NCBI GenBank assembly: GCA_964569695.1
Contig: CAZMUA010000012.1
Span: forward strand, 1-64,000
Reading direction: 5' to 3'
Length of the DNA stretch: 64,000 nucleotides
Source of the DNA: UBA8106 sp964569695
GTDB lineage: Bacteria > Acidobacteriota > Vicinamibacteria > Vicinamibacterales > UBA823
Shown here piece by piece: positions 1-8,691 of the stretch (position 1 is its first letter; every line of letters begins with the position of its first letter). A program made the position numbers and the translations under genes. Below the pieces are notes generated by a model, which searched no databases, was not told the DNA's origin, and saw only the letters and a program-made list of their open reading frames with translations.

Positions 1-1
1 C

Positions 2-78
2 GCGCCTGTAGCTCAGCTGGATAGAGCGCCGGGCTTCGAACCCGTAGGTCGGGGGTTCAAATCCCTCCGGGCGCGCCA
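2..78 (+). tRNA. tRNA-Arg (anticodon TCG)
   Basis: A full cloverleaf can be folded. The seven-base acceptor stem GCGCCTG pairs with CGGGCGC, the T loop is TTCAAAT, and CCA is encoded at 76-78. The seven-base anticodon loop CTTCGAA gives anticodon TCG, which reads CGA. The outermost anticodon-stem pair is mismatched (C opposite T). A run of T follows immediately. It shares its acceptor stem and most of its D arm with the next tRNA, suggesting a local duplication. Confidence 0.93.
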
Positions 79-100
79 TTTTTTCTCAGTAATCAATAAA

Positions 101-177
101 GCGCCTGTAGCTCAGTTGGATAGAGTGTTGGCCTCCGAAGCCAAAGGTCGCAGGTTCGAATCCTGCCAGGCGCGCCA
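101..177 (+). tRNA. tRNA-Arg (anticodon CCG)
   Basis: A second cloverleaf begins 22 bases after the first. The acceptor stem is again GCGCCTG pairing with CAGGCGC, the T loop is TTCGAAT, and CCA is encoded. The anticodon loop CTCCGAA gives anticodon CCG, reading CGG. The two genes lie in the same direction and are probably one transcript. Confidence 0.94.
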
Positions 178-313
178 TTCTGGTGCAGGACAAGAGTTCC
201 GTAAGTCAGACCAGGTAATCGAGGGAGTCAAAAAAACTTGCAACGGACATCCCCAATAACTGGACGCTGTTGTGTCACCCGTAGTACATTGTCCGCCGCA
301 AACCGTTTGAGGT

Positions 314-389
314 GGGCCGATAGCTCAATTGGCAGAGCAGCAGACTCTTAATCTGCGGGTTGAAGGTTCGATTCCTTCTCGGCTCACCA
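314..389 (+). tRNA. tRNA-Lys (anticodon CTT)
   Basis: The acceptor stem GGGCCGA pairs with TCGGCTC, the anticodon stem GCAGA/TCTGC closes the loop CTCTTAA, and CCA is encoded. Anticodon CTT reads AAG. The following protein gene starts only 11 bases after the CCA end, so tRNA and mRNA are probably made as one precursor and separated by tRNA 3' processing. Confidence 0.95.
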
Positions 390-400
390 TTTTTCTGAAA

Positions 401-1375
401 ATGCAAATACGGCAAGATGCTTTGCCTCGTATCGGTATCTCGACCTGTCTTCTCGGGGACGAGGTCCGCTACGACGGTGGTCATAAGCGCGACCCATACA
501 TAGTTGAAACACTAGGGCCATTGGTCGAATGGTTCCCGGTCTGTCCAGAGGTAGAGCTTGGTCTCGGAACACCCCGTGAAGCAATTCGTCTCATTCGCAA
601 TCCGAAGCATCCAGAAACCATTAACCTGGTGAGTCGAAGTGGTAACGATCTCACAGCGAAGATGCGTCGATTTGCCCGACGGCGGGCTCGCGAGTTAGCG
701 AAAGAGAAGCTGAGCGGCTATATTCTGAAAAAAGACTCTCCTAGTTGTGGGATGGAGCGTGTGAAAATTTGGAGTGGGCATAATCAAAAAACATCGAAAC
801 GTAAGGGGCGAGGCCTCTTCGCAGACGAATTACTTCGTCAGTTTCCGAACCTGCCAACTGAAGAAGAGGGGCGTTTGCACGATCCACAACTTCGCGAGAA
901 CTTTGTTGAACGCGTGTTTATTTATCGTAAGCTTCGCGCGCTGTTTGCAGCGCGGTGGACTGTCGGCACCATTGTGCGCTTTCATACGGCCCACAAGTTG
1001 ACACTGATGGCACATGCACTCAACCGGTACCGAGAACTGGGGCGACTAGTCGCCGACGCGAAGGCATTCCCCCGCTCAGAATTAGCACGTCGCTATGAGG
1101 ATGAATTCATGGCAGCGATGAAGACCCGGGCAACGCCTGGCCGGCATGCTAATGTGCTGATGCACGCAGTCGGTCATTTCAAACGAAACCTCGACCAGGA
1201 ATCACGCAACGAATTATTAGCGGCGATCGAAGACTATCGTCAGCGACTCGTGCCCCGCATCGTGCCCTTAACCCTTGTCCGTCACCACGCGCGAACGCTC
1301 AAGGTGGCATATTTGCTTGGACAGGCTTATTTAAATCCACATCCTAAAGAGTTGACACTTCTGAACCACGTGTAG
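401..1375 (+). CDS. TudS-like desulfidase (DUF523) fused to DUF1722
   Basis: 324 residues from the ATG at 401. The open frame extends upstream into the tRNA-Lys gene, so the earlier start is not credible. The N-terminal half is a DUF523 domain (about residues 8-150), the family that includes TudS, a thiouracil desulfidase that binds a [4Fe-4S] cluster through three cysteines. Three well placed cysteines are visible: C16 in STCLLG, C48 in PVCPE, and C116 in DSPSCG. The C-terminal part (about 190-310) is the DUF1722 (YbgA-like) domain often fused to it. No Shine-Dalgarno is visible before the ATG. Function in this organism is inferred from the domain; removing sulfur from thiolated uracil bases is the best-supported role of the family. 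Confidence 0.85.
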   Translation: MQIRQDALPRIGISTCLLGDEVRYDGGHKRDPYIVETLGPLVEWFPVCPEVELGLGTPREAIRLIRNPKHPETINLVSRSGNDLTAKMRRFARRRARELAKEKLSGYILKKDSPSCGMERVKIWSGHNQKTSKRKGRGLFADELLRQFPNLPTEEEGRLHDPQLRENFVERVFIYRKLRALFAARWTVGTIVRFHTAHKLTLMAHALNRYRELGRLVADAKAFPRSELARRYEDEFMAAMKTRATPGRHANVLMHAVGHFKRNLDQESRNELLAAIEDYRQRLVPRIVPLTLVRHHARTLKVAYLLGQAYLNPHPKELTLLNHV

Positions 1376-1410
1376 TCGAGTTTTCCGCGCGCCGGGCAAT
1401 GTTGAAATTA

Positions 1411-2541
1411 TCACGAGCGAAAAAACCGTCTCCAAGCCATCGCCAGACCTGTCCAAACCAGCACGACACCACCCAGCGAAGCCACCCCAGCAATGGTTTG
1501 TCCCGCGAATCCGTAAACTTCACCTGTGTGGGCGTACCTGAGCCAACTACGTAGCTTTTGACCACGACTGTACGTGGGATATCCTCCCATCACGTACGAC
1601 ACACAATCCAAGCGTGAGAAGGTCAGCTCTAGCCGTTTTGATGGCTGTCCACCATTGCTTCGGTCAACAGTGAAAACGACTGGTGCATCGTTCGATTCTG
1701 GAACTGTCAAGGTAATGCTTTTCCAGTCTGGCACCGTTTTGGCCACACGCTCCACGAGTGTTTGAAAGCTACATGGTGTAATAGAAGCATGCTTCACCTG
1801 CACACTGGTCCCTACATCGCGCAACGAGGTCGAAACGGGAGGAGTTTCACCAACTACCCGATACACAAGGTCGCCTGCCCAACCATAGGAAATGACTAAA
1901 CCGCTCGTCACGATAATCAGTAATGGTGCAAACAACCAGAACCCGATCACATTATGCCAGTTAAGATCTCGCGCCCTATTCTTGAGGTCACGCCGAAACG
2001 TGATGATGGGTAGAACTGAGTGCAGCGTCCATGTCCGCGGCCACAAAAGATAGACGCCACTCACCAGAAGGAGGAAGAAGCCAAGATTTGCCGCGCCGGT
2101 AATTGCGCGGCCAAAATCTCGGTCAGCCCCCTGTAGAGCAAACCAGCGGTGCCAATACATAGTGCTGCGCAAGAAGTGCCGCATCGGGCTGTCGCCATCG
2201 TTCAAAAGCGCACCGGTGTAACGACTGGCGTAAAGATAGTCACCCCGACCCACATTCAAGGCAGCTGGTTCCCTTGGATCAGCACGCACAGTGATCGCGG
2301 ATAGGGCGATTGCAGACTCGTCTCCGGCCACACGCTCGAGCAACTCGTCGATCGAAAGCGGTGTTGTCTGTGAACTCCTAGCCGGAGCCTGGTACTGGCG
2401 GTGCGCCCAGTCAGTAACCTGTCTTTCATAGGTAAGCAGGACTCCGGTGACCGACAGCATAAGGATGACCGCCGAAACCACTACAGCCACAACGAAATGG
2501 GTCCAGAAAATTATTTTGCGCAGCATCAAAGGTGCTAACAC
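1411..2541 (-). CDS. PepSY-associated transmembrane protein
   Basis: About 376 residues, with a first membrane segment close to the N terminus and more hydrophobic segments near residues 135-165, 195-220 and 345-370. This is the layout of PepSY-TM (iron-regulated membrane protein, PiuB-like) proteins. The motif FWTHFVV and the conserved NVIGFW segment fit that family. It follows the TonB-dependent receptor gene by only six bases and is certainly co-transcribed with it. In such pairs the PepSY protein is usually an inner-membrane partner in siderophore or metal uptake, often reducing the imported metal; that role is inference here. The start is uncertain: a GTG at 2541 or an ATG at 2526 are both possible. 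Confidence 0.82.
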   Translation of the reverse strand: MLAPLMLRKIIFWTHFVVAVVVSAVILMLSVTGVLLTYERQVTDWAHRQYQAPARSSQTTPLSIDELLERVAGDESAIALSAITVRADPREPAALNVGRGDYLYASRYTGALLNDGDSPMRHFLRSTMYWHRWFALQGADRDFGRAITGAANLGFFLLLVSGVYLLWPRTWTLHSVLPIITFRRDLKNRARDLNWHNVIGFWLFAPLLIIVTSGLVISYGWAGDLVYRVVGETPPVSTSLRDVGTSVQVKHASITPCSFQTLVERVAKTVPDWKSITLTVPESNDAPVVFTVDRSNGGQPSKRLELTFSRLDCVSYVMGGYPTYSRGQKLRSWLRYAHTGEVYGFAGQTIAGVASLGGVVLVWTGLAMAWRRFFRS

Positions 2542-2547
2542 TCTCTT

Positions 2548-4998
2548 CTAGAAGCGTAGTCGAAACCCAACTGTTGGGATACGAGGAAACCCCTGCGAAG
2601 CCACTTCGACGAGCCTGGGCACCGTTGAATCAGGATCATTGACGAGTTGAGGTTCAAGTGCAACTGGATTATCACGACCCAATAAATTAATCACTTCAAA
2701 ATAAAGCGACCACCGCCCGGTACTACCTCCGGGTTGGAATGTAGTTCTGAAATCGACTCGGGCATAGTACGGCAGCTGACCAGAATTCAGATTCTCCACA
2801 TTGCCATAATCAACGGTGTACATGAGATTTCCATCCAGATCAGTTTCTGGTACAAACTTTCCCCGACCATCTTGCTTAGCAGACACCCGCAGACCAACCG
2901 GTGCTGTATAGGGAAATCCAGTGGCAATCCTGGCCGTAGCAGCCATGTACCAGAAACTGGTCAGACGGGCGCGACCAACGGCATTGAATGCGTGACGTCG
3001 ATCATATTCAAACGCGTACCGCCGACCATAACTTTCCCGATTGGCCCGAGTCCAGGCATACGAAAGCCAGCCGGTTAGTGGTGCCGCAAGATTCGTGTGA
3101 TTGAGGTAGACATCAAAACCATACGCATAGCCACCCGCCGCGTTTGTCGGATTACTCGTGATAAGTGGCGCGGTAGGAATACTGTTCTGCAAACTTGTAG
3201 AAAAATCATATTGGGAGATCCGAGCGGTTTGTTCAGCCTTTGTTTCAAGTCGACCAATAAGCAGATCGTCGAATTTTTTGTAATAGCCCTCAACCCGGGC
3301 TGCCATCTTTGCTCCTAGGTCTTTTTCGACCCCGACCACAATATGAAGCGCTTTTTCGTATTCCAGTCTCAACTTCCGAGTGTCTGAAAGGTCGATAAAA
3401 TAGTCTGACTGGATGAGCTTTTCATAGCCTGGACTTTGTGTGTACAGCCCAGTAGCGAGGCGCATCCTAGTACCACCACCTGGTGCATAGTTCAGCGCAA
3501 TACGTGGCGAGAGAATTCCTCGTCCATTGATAGTGCTCCAATCCATCCGCAGACCCGGCTCGATGGACAGCCGCGAGGACGGTTTATAGGTATCCTGAAT
3601 CCAGAAACCGCCACGCGTTCCAACGAGCAAGGAATCAAGATTGTCGGGTAATCCCACACCACCACGAATACTCGATCCATTGGCTTCGATTCCGTTTCGG
3701 TCACCGCTGGTCGCAAACTTCACTCTCGTGTTCAAGCGATGAAGTTCAAAACCTGTATTAATCAAGTGTTTTGGTGTCGCCTGAATAGATAAATCCTGTC
3801 GTACTGACAGGTCGCGCACCGAAAGCACGCGATCGAATACGATTGTGGCAAATCCGAACGCGGCACCATCATTCGTGGAATTCGATCGCTTCGCATCTGC
3901 CCGTATCTTTCCGTTGAAGTCAAGAAGCTCACGATTACGATACCAAGACACGATCGTCGTTGACGTGCTACGAGACCCGAGAACCGCGTCGAAGCGGGCC
4001 GACGCCAGATCGTTTTTCACGTCAGACTGGAAAGCCGCACGTTGGCCAGACCCAGTCCAATTCTTGCTAAAATCTGCATCTTCGACACTGCTAAGACCCG
4101 TTAAACTGAATCGATGGCCCGGTCCGAACTCCCAACCAGCCTGCAGCTGAAAGTCGACAAATGCTGGCAAATTTTGATCCGTTAGGCGATTGAGAACAAG
4201 GTCATAGTAGGTCCGACGTGCGCTGAACAACCACGTCCCGTTATTCGAAAAAGGCGTCGCCCCCTCTAGCACGAAGTTCCCGTCAGTAATGCTCAGCGCC
4301 GTAGCACCTTGAAACTTTTTTTCACCTGGACGATTATCGACAATAAGTAACGAAGACAGACGGTCACCATAGGCAACGCCGAAGCCACCCGCCGTGAGAC
4401 TAAAATTCTCAACAGTTTCTGGGTTGAAGGCACTCGTGATACCAAACAGTCGGTACGGATTATGGATTTCAATTCCATCCATGAGGGTCAGATTTTGATC
4501 AGGAGTACCCCCACGCACTGCGAGTCTGCTACTAAAATCGTCCGTCGAGGCTACGCCTGGAAGTGTGTCAAGGGCGCGGAAGATGTTATCGATACTTCCA
4601 GCAACTTCAAAAACATTCTCCGGTGCAATGACGTTAGATGAGCCTTGCTCTGGTTCAATAGCCTCGCCCACAACTTCGACGGTTTCAGCAAAAGTGTTTC
4701 GGAATAACTGGACCTCGATCTCAAGATTTTCAACCAGCAAGGTCGTCACTAAATAACCATCGACCTGGAACCGTAACCGTGGCTCTCCCTCACCAACTAG
4801 CACAGAAAAACGGCCAGCTTGATTCGTCAGGACCGTTTCTTCTTGACTAACAACAGATACCTGAGCAATCGGGGCCATTGTCACACCGTCGATGACAATA
4901 CCCGTAACTCTGATGGAGTCTTGCGTCATAGCCAACAGTGGCCATGTAAACAATCCCCAAATCAACGTCGTGACACTAAGGAAGAAAAGTTTCGTCAA
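2548..4998 (-). CDS. TonB-dependent receptor with carboxypeptidase-like N-terminal domain
   Basis: About 816 residues from a TTG at 4998, which begins a classic signal peptide (MTKLFFLS, then a hydrophobic core ending near PLLA). A carboxypeptidase-regulatory-like beta domain follows (about 30-110), then the plug (about 135-235, with LAVRGG and MDGIEIHNPYR), and a long beta barrel ending in a terminal phenylalanine (FRLRF), the usual outer-membrane assembly signal. The frame stays open to 5304, but that extra stretch does not look like protein and holds a promoter-like sequence, so I reject it. The substrate cannot be read from sequence; the PepSY neighbour suggests an iron chelate or other metal complex. 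Confidence 0.85.
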   Translation of the reverse strand: MTKLFFLSVTTLIWGLFTWPLLAMTQDSIRVTGIVIDGVTMAPIAQVSVVSQEETVLTNQAGRFSVLVGEGEPRLRFQVDGYLVTTLLVENLEIEVQLFRNTFAETVEVVGEAIEPEQGSSNVIAPENVFEVAGSIDNIFRALDTLPGVASTDDFSSRLAVRGGTPDQNLTLMDGIEIHNPYRLFGITSAFNPETVENFSLTAGGFGVAYGDRLSSLLIVDNRPGEKKFQGATALSITDGNFVLEGATPFSNNGTWLFSARRTYYDLVLNRLTDQNLPAFVDFQLQAGWEFGPGHRFSLTGLSSVEDADFSKNWTGSGQRAAFQSDVKNDLASARFDAVLGSRSTSTTIVSWYRNRELLDFNGKIRADAKRSNSTNDGAAFGFATIVFDRVLSVRDLSVRQDLSIQATPKHLINTGFELHRLNTRVKFATSGDRNGIEANGSSIRGGVGLPDNLDSLLVGTRGGFWIQDTYKPSSRLSIEPGLRMDWSTINGRGILSPRIALNYAPGGGTRMRLATGLYTQSPGYEKLIQSDYFIDLSDTRKLRLEYEKALHIVVGVEKDLGAKMAARVEGYYKKFDDLLIGRLETKAEQTARISQYDFSTSLQNSIPTAPLITSNPTNAAGGYAYGFDVYLNHTNLAAPLTGWLSYAWTRANRESYGRRYAFEYDRRHAFNAVGRARLTSFWYMAATARIATGFPYTAPVGLRVSAKQDGRGKFVPETDLDGNLMYTVDYGNVENLNSGQLPYYARVDFRTTFQPGGSTGRWSLYFEVINLLGRDNPVALEPQLVNDPDSTVPRLVEVASQGFPRIPTVGFRLRF

Positions 4999-5047
4999 GA
5001 GATTCGATTGTTGTTTAGGTGCCGGCTTATTTGAGAATTGTACAGCC

Positions 5048-5076
5048 AATAGTGGGATATTTCGCCAATATGACAA
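5048..5076 (-). promoter_or_regulatory. Possible promoter for the TonB-dependent receptor
   Basis: On the minus strand TTGTCA (5071-5076) and ACTATT (5048-5053) are 17 bases apart. This places a start of transcription just upstream of the TTG start at 4998 and inside the rejected N-terminal extension. No clear Fur-type palindrome was seen nearby. Confidence 0.3.
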
Positions 5077-5219
5077 GAGTATTTCCACCGAAAACCTTGT
5101 TTTGTCAAAAATCTGTGCCAATTTGAAATCTTCGAGAAAATCGAGGGAAATCGAAACAACAATTCTAATAGATAAGCTTGGCATCAAAACATTGCACAGC
5201 CTAACTAACACAGTAACAA

Positions 5220-5248
5220 TTGGACTTAGATAAATGTAGCTGTAGACT
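5220..5248 (+). promoter_or_regulatory. Promoter candidate for the aldo/keto reductase
   Basis: TTGGAC (5220-5225) and TAGACT (5243-5248) are separated by 17 bases and lie about 80 bases before the ATG at 5331. The divergent region 4999-5330 otherwise holds no gene. Confidence 0.45.
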
Positions 5249-5330
5249 ACGAGATATTCAGACCTTGGACCTGTGCGGATGGAAAGGCCAAAAGTGTGGT
5301 TCAAGTGAATATTAATGTGGAGTGAACGCT

Positions 5331-6248
5331 ATGAAACTAAGCCGTCGACAAGTAATGCAATTGGGACTAGGTGTTGGAACTTCCCTACTACACCCTAAGC
5401 TGTCACTGGCACGGCAAAGTGCACCGCTTATCCAACGCCCGATACCTTCAACAGGTGAAAGACTTCCAATCGTCGGCATTGGCACGGCCCGGCGCTACAA
5501 TGTGACAACAGCTGCAGACAAAAGTGAACTTAAAGAAGTCATCCGTTTGTTTTCGGAACTGGGCGGTAAAGTGATCGACACTGCCCCATCCTATGGTGCG
5601 GCTGAAGATGTCGTTGGGGAAATTGTCGATGACCTCAAGATCCGTGACACATTGTTCCTTGGAACTAAGGTTCGCAAGGAAGGTCGCAGCGCAGGTCTGT
5701 CAGAAATGGAAACATCGAGAGAGCGGTTACGGACTGACATGATCGATCTTGTCGCCGTCCACAATCTCGTCGATACCGATACACAGCTCGCGACTCTACG
5801 GGAGAGAAAAGCAGAAGGGTTGATCCGTTACGTGGGAATGACGACTTCATCGAATCGACAACATGACAATTTCGCCGACAAGATTAGCCGTGAACAGATC
5901 GACATTATTCAGGTGAATTATTCCCTCGACCGACGAGCTGTAGAAGATCGAATTCTGCCAATCGCTGCCGACCAAGGACTTGCAGTTTGGGTCAACCTTC
6001 CCTACGGCCGAGGTCGACTCTTCGATGCGGTTGGCGACCGCCCGCTTCCAGACTGGGCTGTTGAATTTGATTGTGAAAGTTGGGGCCAGTTTTTCCTCAA
6101 GTACCTCCTTGGCCACCCTGCAGTCAGCTGCGTAATCCCTGGAACTGCGAGAGTCCGGTATGTCGCGGACAATCTTGGTGCTGCTCAAGGGCGGCTACCT
6201 GACGAACGGCAACGGCAACGGATGGTGCGGTTCCTCGAGTCGCTGTAA
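5331..6248 (+). CDS. Aldo/keto reductase with Tat signal peptide
   Basis: 305 residues from the ATG at 5331; GGAG at 5319-5322 sits eight bases upstream and decides for this start over a GTG at 5322. The N terminus has a twin-arginine motif (SRRQVMQLG) followed by a hydrophobic stretch, so the protein is probably exported folded. The remainder is an aldo/keto reductase: the four catalytic residues appear as D and Y in VIDTAPSYG, K in LGTKV and H in VAVHN. These enzymes reduce carbonyls with NADPH, so export raises the question of how cofactor is kept. The next gene follows after five bases, so the two form an operon. Confidence 0.85.
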   Translation: MKLSRRQVMQLGLGVGTSLLHPKLSLARQSAPLIQRPIPSTGERLPIVGIGTARRYNVTTAADKSELKEVIRLFSELGGKVIDTAPSYGAAEDVVGEIVDDLKIRDTLFLGTKVRKEGRSAGLSEMETSRERLRTDMIDLVAVHNLVDTDTQLATLRERKAEGLIRYVGMTTSSNRQHDNFADKISREQIDIIQVNYSLDRRAVEDRILPIAADQGLAVWVNLPYGRGRLFDAVGDRPLPDWAVEFDCESWGQFFLKYLLGHPAVSCVIPGTARVRYVADNLGAAQGRLPDERQRQRMVRFLESL

Positions 6249-6253
6249 TCCAG

Positions 6254-7561
6254 ATGATAGATCTCCAACCGCATACGCCATCTTGGCCAACGCGACTGCT
6301 ACACAGAATTGTCGACGTGCGGAATGAAGAAGTCGCCGCCATGCTTTGGTCATGCGCCTACTTTTTCTGTGTTCTCGCCGCGTACTACATCATCCGACCA
6401 ATTCGAGACGAGATGGGTGTTGCTGGTGGAGTCTACAATTTACCGTGGTTGTTTACTGGCACCCTAGTCGGCATGATTATTTGCAACCCCCCTTACGCTG
6501 CCTTAGTAGCTCGCTTACCCCGGCTCCGTTTCATAACGCTCTCCTACCGTTTCTTTATGGGAAACCTCCTAGTATTTTTCCTACTGCTGCATCTTGCTAC
6601 TGAAGCGCAGAACATTTGGATCGGGCGGGTCTTCTTCATCTGGACGAGTGTCTTCAACCTGTTCGTCGTATCTATCTTCTGGGCTTTCATGGCGGATCTC
6701 TTTACAAGTGCTCAAGGTAAACGCTTATTCGGTTTTATTGGTGTGGGTGGCACGCTAGGTGCGATTGTTGGGTCTAGCTTAACCGTGAGGTTAGCAGAAT
6801 TGTTGGGTCCGATTAATTTATTACTGATTTCAGTGGTACTGCTAGAAGTGGGCATCTTTGCCGTACGTCGACTTTCGATCATTGCAAGTCGATTTAGTGA
6901 TTTACCTGCTACCGCTCACCCTGAAAACATAATCGGCGGCAGCATCTTTTCTGGCTTTAGCCATGCGTTGCAATCATCGTACCTACTAGGCATCTGCTCC
7001 TACATGTTTCTGTTCGCAATCGCTGGAACTGTCCTTTATTTTCATCAAGCTGACATTGTTGATGAGGCCTTCAACGATCGTGCAGTTCGCACGGCATTTT
7101 TCGCACGGATTGACCTACTCGTCAATCTACTTACACTGGGCACGCAAATGTTTTTGACGGGTCGCCTCCTGAAGGTGCTTGGTGTAGCCCTTACCTTAAT
7201 CTTGCTACCCGCGGTCTGCATGATCGGTTTCTCAATAATAGGTTTCGCGCCAACATTGTTAGTGATTGTGGTGTTTCAAACGCTGCGCCGAGCAACTAAC
7301 TATGCTGTAGCCAGGCCGACTCGTGAACTCTTGTATACGGTGGTCAGCCGTGATGACAAATTCAAGGCAAAGGCATTTATCGACACCTTTGTTTACCGAG
7401 CAGGTGACCAAATTGGTGCTTGGACATATGCCTTCATGGGTATCATCGGACTTGGTATGACTGGTATCGCTTTTGCCGCTGTCCCACTTTCCGCAGTCTG
7501 GCTAGGGCTCGGGCTCTGGTTAGGTAAACAACAGGAAGCAAAAGCCAACCTGTTAAGCTAA
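6254..7561 (+). CDS. ATP/ADP-translocase-like (NTP/NDP exchange) transporter
   Basis: 435 residues, very hydrophobic, with roughly twelve membrane segments. The conserved block near the C-terminal third (RATNYAVARPTRELLYTVV, then KFKAKAFIDTFVYR and GDQIGAW) is characteristic of the TLC/ATP-ADP translocase superfamily relatives found in many free-living bacteria. Family members in intracellular bacteria exchange host ATP for ADP; the substrate of free-living homologues is mostly unknown. It follows the Tat-exported aldo/keto reductase by five bases. The family assignment is moderately firm; transport of nucleotides is not shown by the sequence. Confidence 0.75.
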   Translation: MIDLQPHTPSWPTRLLHRIVDVRNEEVAAMLWSCAYFFCVLAAYYIIRPIRDEMGVAGGVYNLPWLFTGTLVGMIICNPPYAALVARLPRLRFITLSYRFFMGNLLVFFLLLHLATEAQNIWIGRVFFIWTSVFNLFVVSIFWAFMADLFTSAQGKRLFGFIGVGGTLGAIVGSSLTVRLAELLGPINLLLISVVLLEVGIFAVRRLSIIASRFSDLPATAHPENIIGGSIFSGFSHALQSSYLLGICSYMFLFAIAGTVLYFHQADIVDEAFNDRAVRTAFFARIDLLVNLLTLGTQMFLTGRLLKVLGVALTLILLPAVCMIGFSIIGFAPTLLVIVVFQTLRRATNYAVARPTRELLYTVVSRDDKFKAKAFIDTFVYRAGDQIGAWTYAFMGIIGLGMTGIAFAAVPLSAVWLGLGLWLGKQQEAKANLLS

Positions 7562-7590
7562 TTCTTATCCTCAATCTGGAGAATAAACTA

Positions 7591-8103
7591 TTGTCGATCA
7601 GCACAAGAATCCTACTCGCATTGCCGACTATTGTTCTTGCGATGTCTGCTTCAACTCTTGCCCAGAACTCAGAACAGGCACGCAGAAGCCTTCAAGGCAT
7701 TAACGACGTAGAGGTTGTAGTCGAACCAATTGGCCAAGACGCTGAAATCGACGGATTAACCCACGACCAGCTTCAACAATCCGTTGAAAGTTATCTCAAA
7801 GGCGCAGGGTTTCCCTTGCTTCCCACTGCTTCCGCATACCTTTACGTCAATGTAAATTTCACCTATGGAAGTGGAATTTATATTTATTGTGCTGAAGTTG
7901 AACTGCGGCAATCAGTTCACTTAGAGCGTGAACCTGCCACGATTGTTCCCGAAGCTGTTACTTGGCAGACGGGTACAGTCGGTGCAATTCCAGCGGCAGA
8001 TCTGGCAACAGCCATGCCGAACCAAGTGCTTCAGTTGGTCTCGATTTTTTTGCAGGATTTCGACAGTACGAATCCGGGTCGGCTCACTCTTCCCCCGCGC
8101 TAA
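7591..8103 (+). CDS. Small secreted protein of unknown function
   Basis: 170 residues from a TTG at 7591; GGAG nine bases upstream supports this non-ATG start. A clear signal peptide occupies residues 1-24 (ending ASTLAQ). The mature part has alternating hydrophobic stretches and the pattern VNVNFTYGSGIYIYCAEVELRQ, which suggests a small beta-rich periplasmic domain. I do not recognise the family. It lies 29 bases after the transporter gene and may be the third gene of that operon. Confidence 0.6.
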   Translation: MSISTRILLALPTIVLAMSASTLAQNSEQARRSLQGINDVEVVVEPIGQDAEIDGLTHDQLQQSVESYLKGAGFPLLPTASAYLYVNVNFTYGSGIYIYCAEVELRQSVHLEREPATIVPEAVTWQTGTVGAIPAADLATAMPNQVLQLVSIFLQDFDSTNPGRLTLPPR

Positions 8104-8120
8104 ATCAGACAAAACCCGGC

Positions 8121-8669
8121 TTAATCGGACTGTGCACTGTTTCGGAATGAACGGATCACGTCACGCTTTTCCGTATATGCGGTCCGAGCCGATACATACG
8201 CGTCGTGGCTTACTCCTAATTCGCTAGCAATTTGTCGAATACGATTCTCCTCGACAGCCGAGATCGAGTCATCAGCCGCTGAGATAGCAAATACGCAGTC
8301 GAGTAATTCTCGACACTGTTCATCAGTCGCAATTTCTCGAAATTGACGAGTGACTAAAAAATCTTCTGTTGCACCAAACAACTCATTCTGATTTTTCGAA
8401 ATCTGTACAACCAGCAGCGCCTGTGTTTTCGACAGATGACCAAGTTCTTGGACCATATGTGTCATAAGGTCAAGTTCGTTATCGTTGATGTGTTGATCGG
8501 CATGCGCAATTCGACCAAGCACATACGCAAACGCTGCCAAATAGCGCGCGCGATCAGGTTCAAGGCAATCCAATTCGGCAATGATTCTTTGAACCGTTTC
8601 GGTATCGGTCCCGGTATCCTCAAGTTGGCTATCAGGTCGCTCAAGTCCTAAGAACTTTAAAATCGACAT
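8121..8669 (-). CDS. TerB-like (tellurite-resistance/DjlA N-terminal fold) protein
   Basis: 182 residues, all helical in appearance, no signal peptide. Two related segments carry the acidic TerB signature: AHADQHINDNELDLM (about 54-68) and SAADDSISAVEENRI (about 129-143). This doubled acidic helix pattern is typical of the TerB family, thought to bind metal ions or to act as a membrane-stress scaffold. It ends facing the secreted protein gene, 17 bases apart, and follows the AI-2E transporter gene with a 22-base gap. Function unknown. Confidence 0.7.
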   Translation of the reverse strand: MSILKFLGLERPDSQLEDTGTDTETVQRIIAELDCLEPDRARYLAAFAYVLGRIAHADQHINDNELDLMTHMVQELGHLSKTQALLVVQISKNQNELFGATEDFLVTRQFREIATDEQCRELLDCVFAISAADDSISAVEENRIRQIASELGVSHDAYVSARTAYTEKRDVIRSFRNSAQSD

Positions 8670-8691
8670 AGGTTATAACGACAGGTGACGG

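Noticed and set aside
329..400. Upstream start of the TudS-like gene
   Set aside because: It would begin inside the tRNA-Lys gene.
4999..5304. N-terminal extension of the TonB-dependent receptor
   Set aside because: The sequence lacks signal-peptide order and includes a promoter-like pair; the signal peptide starts at 4998.
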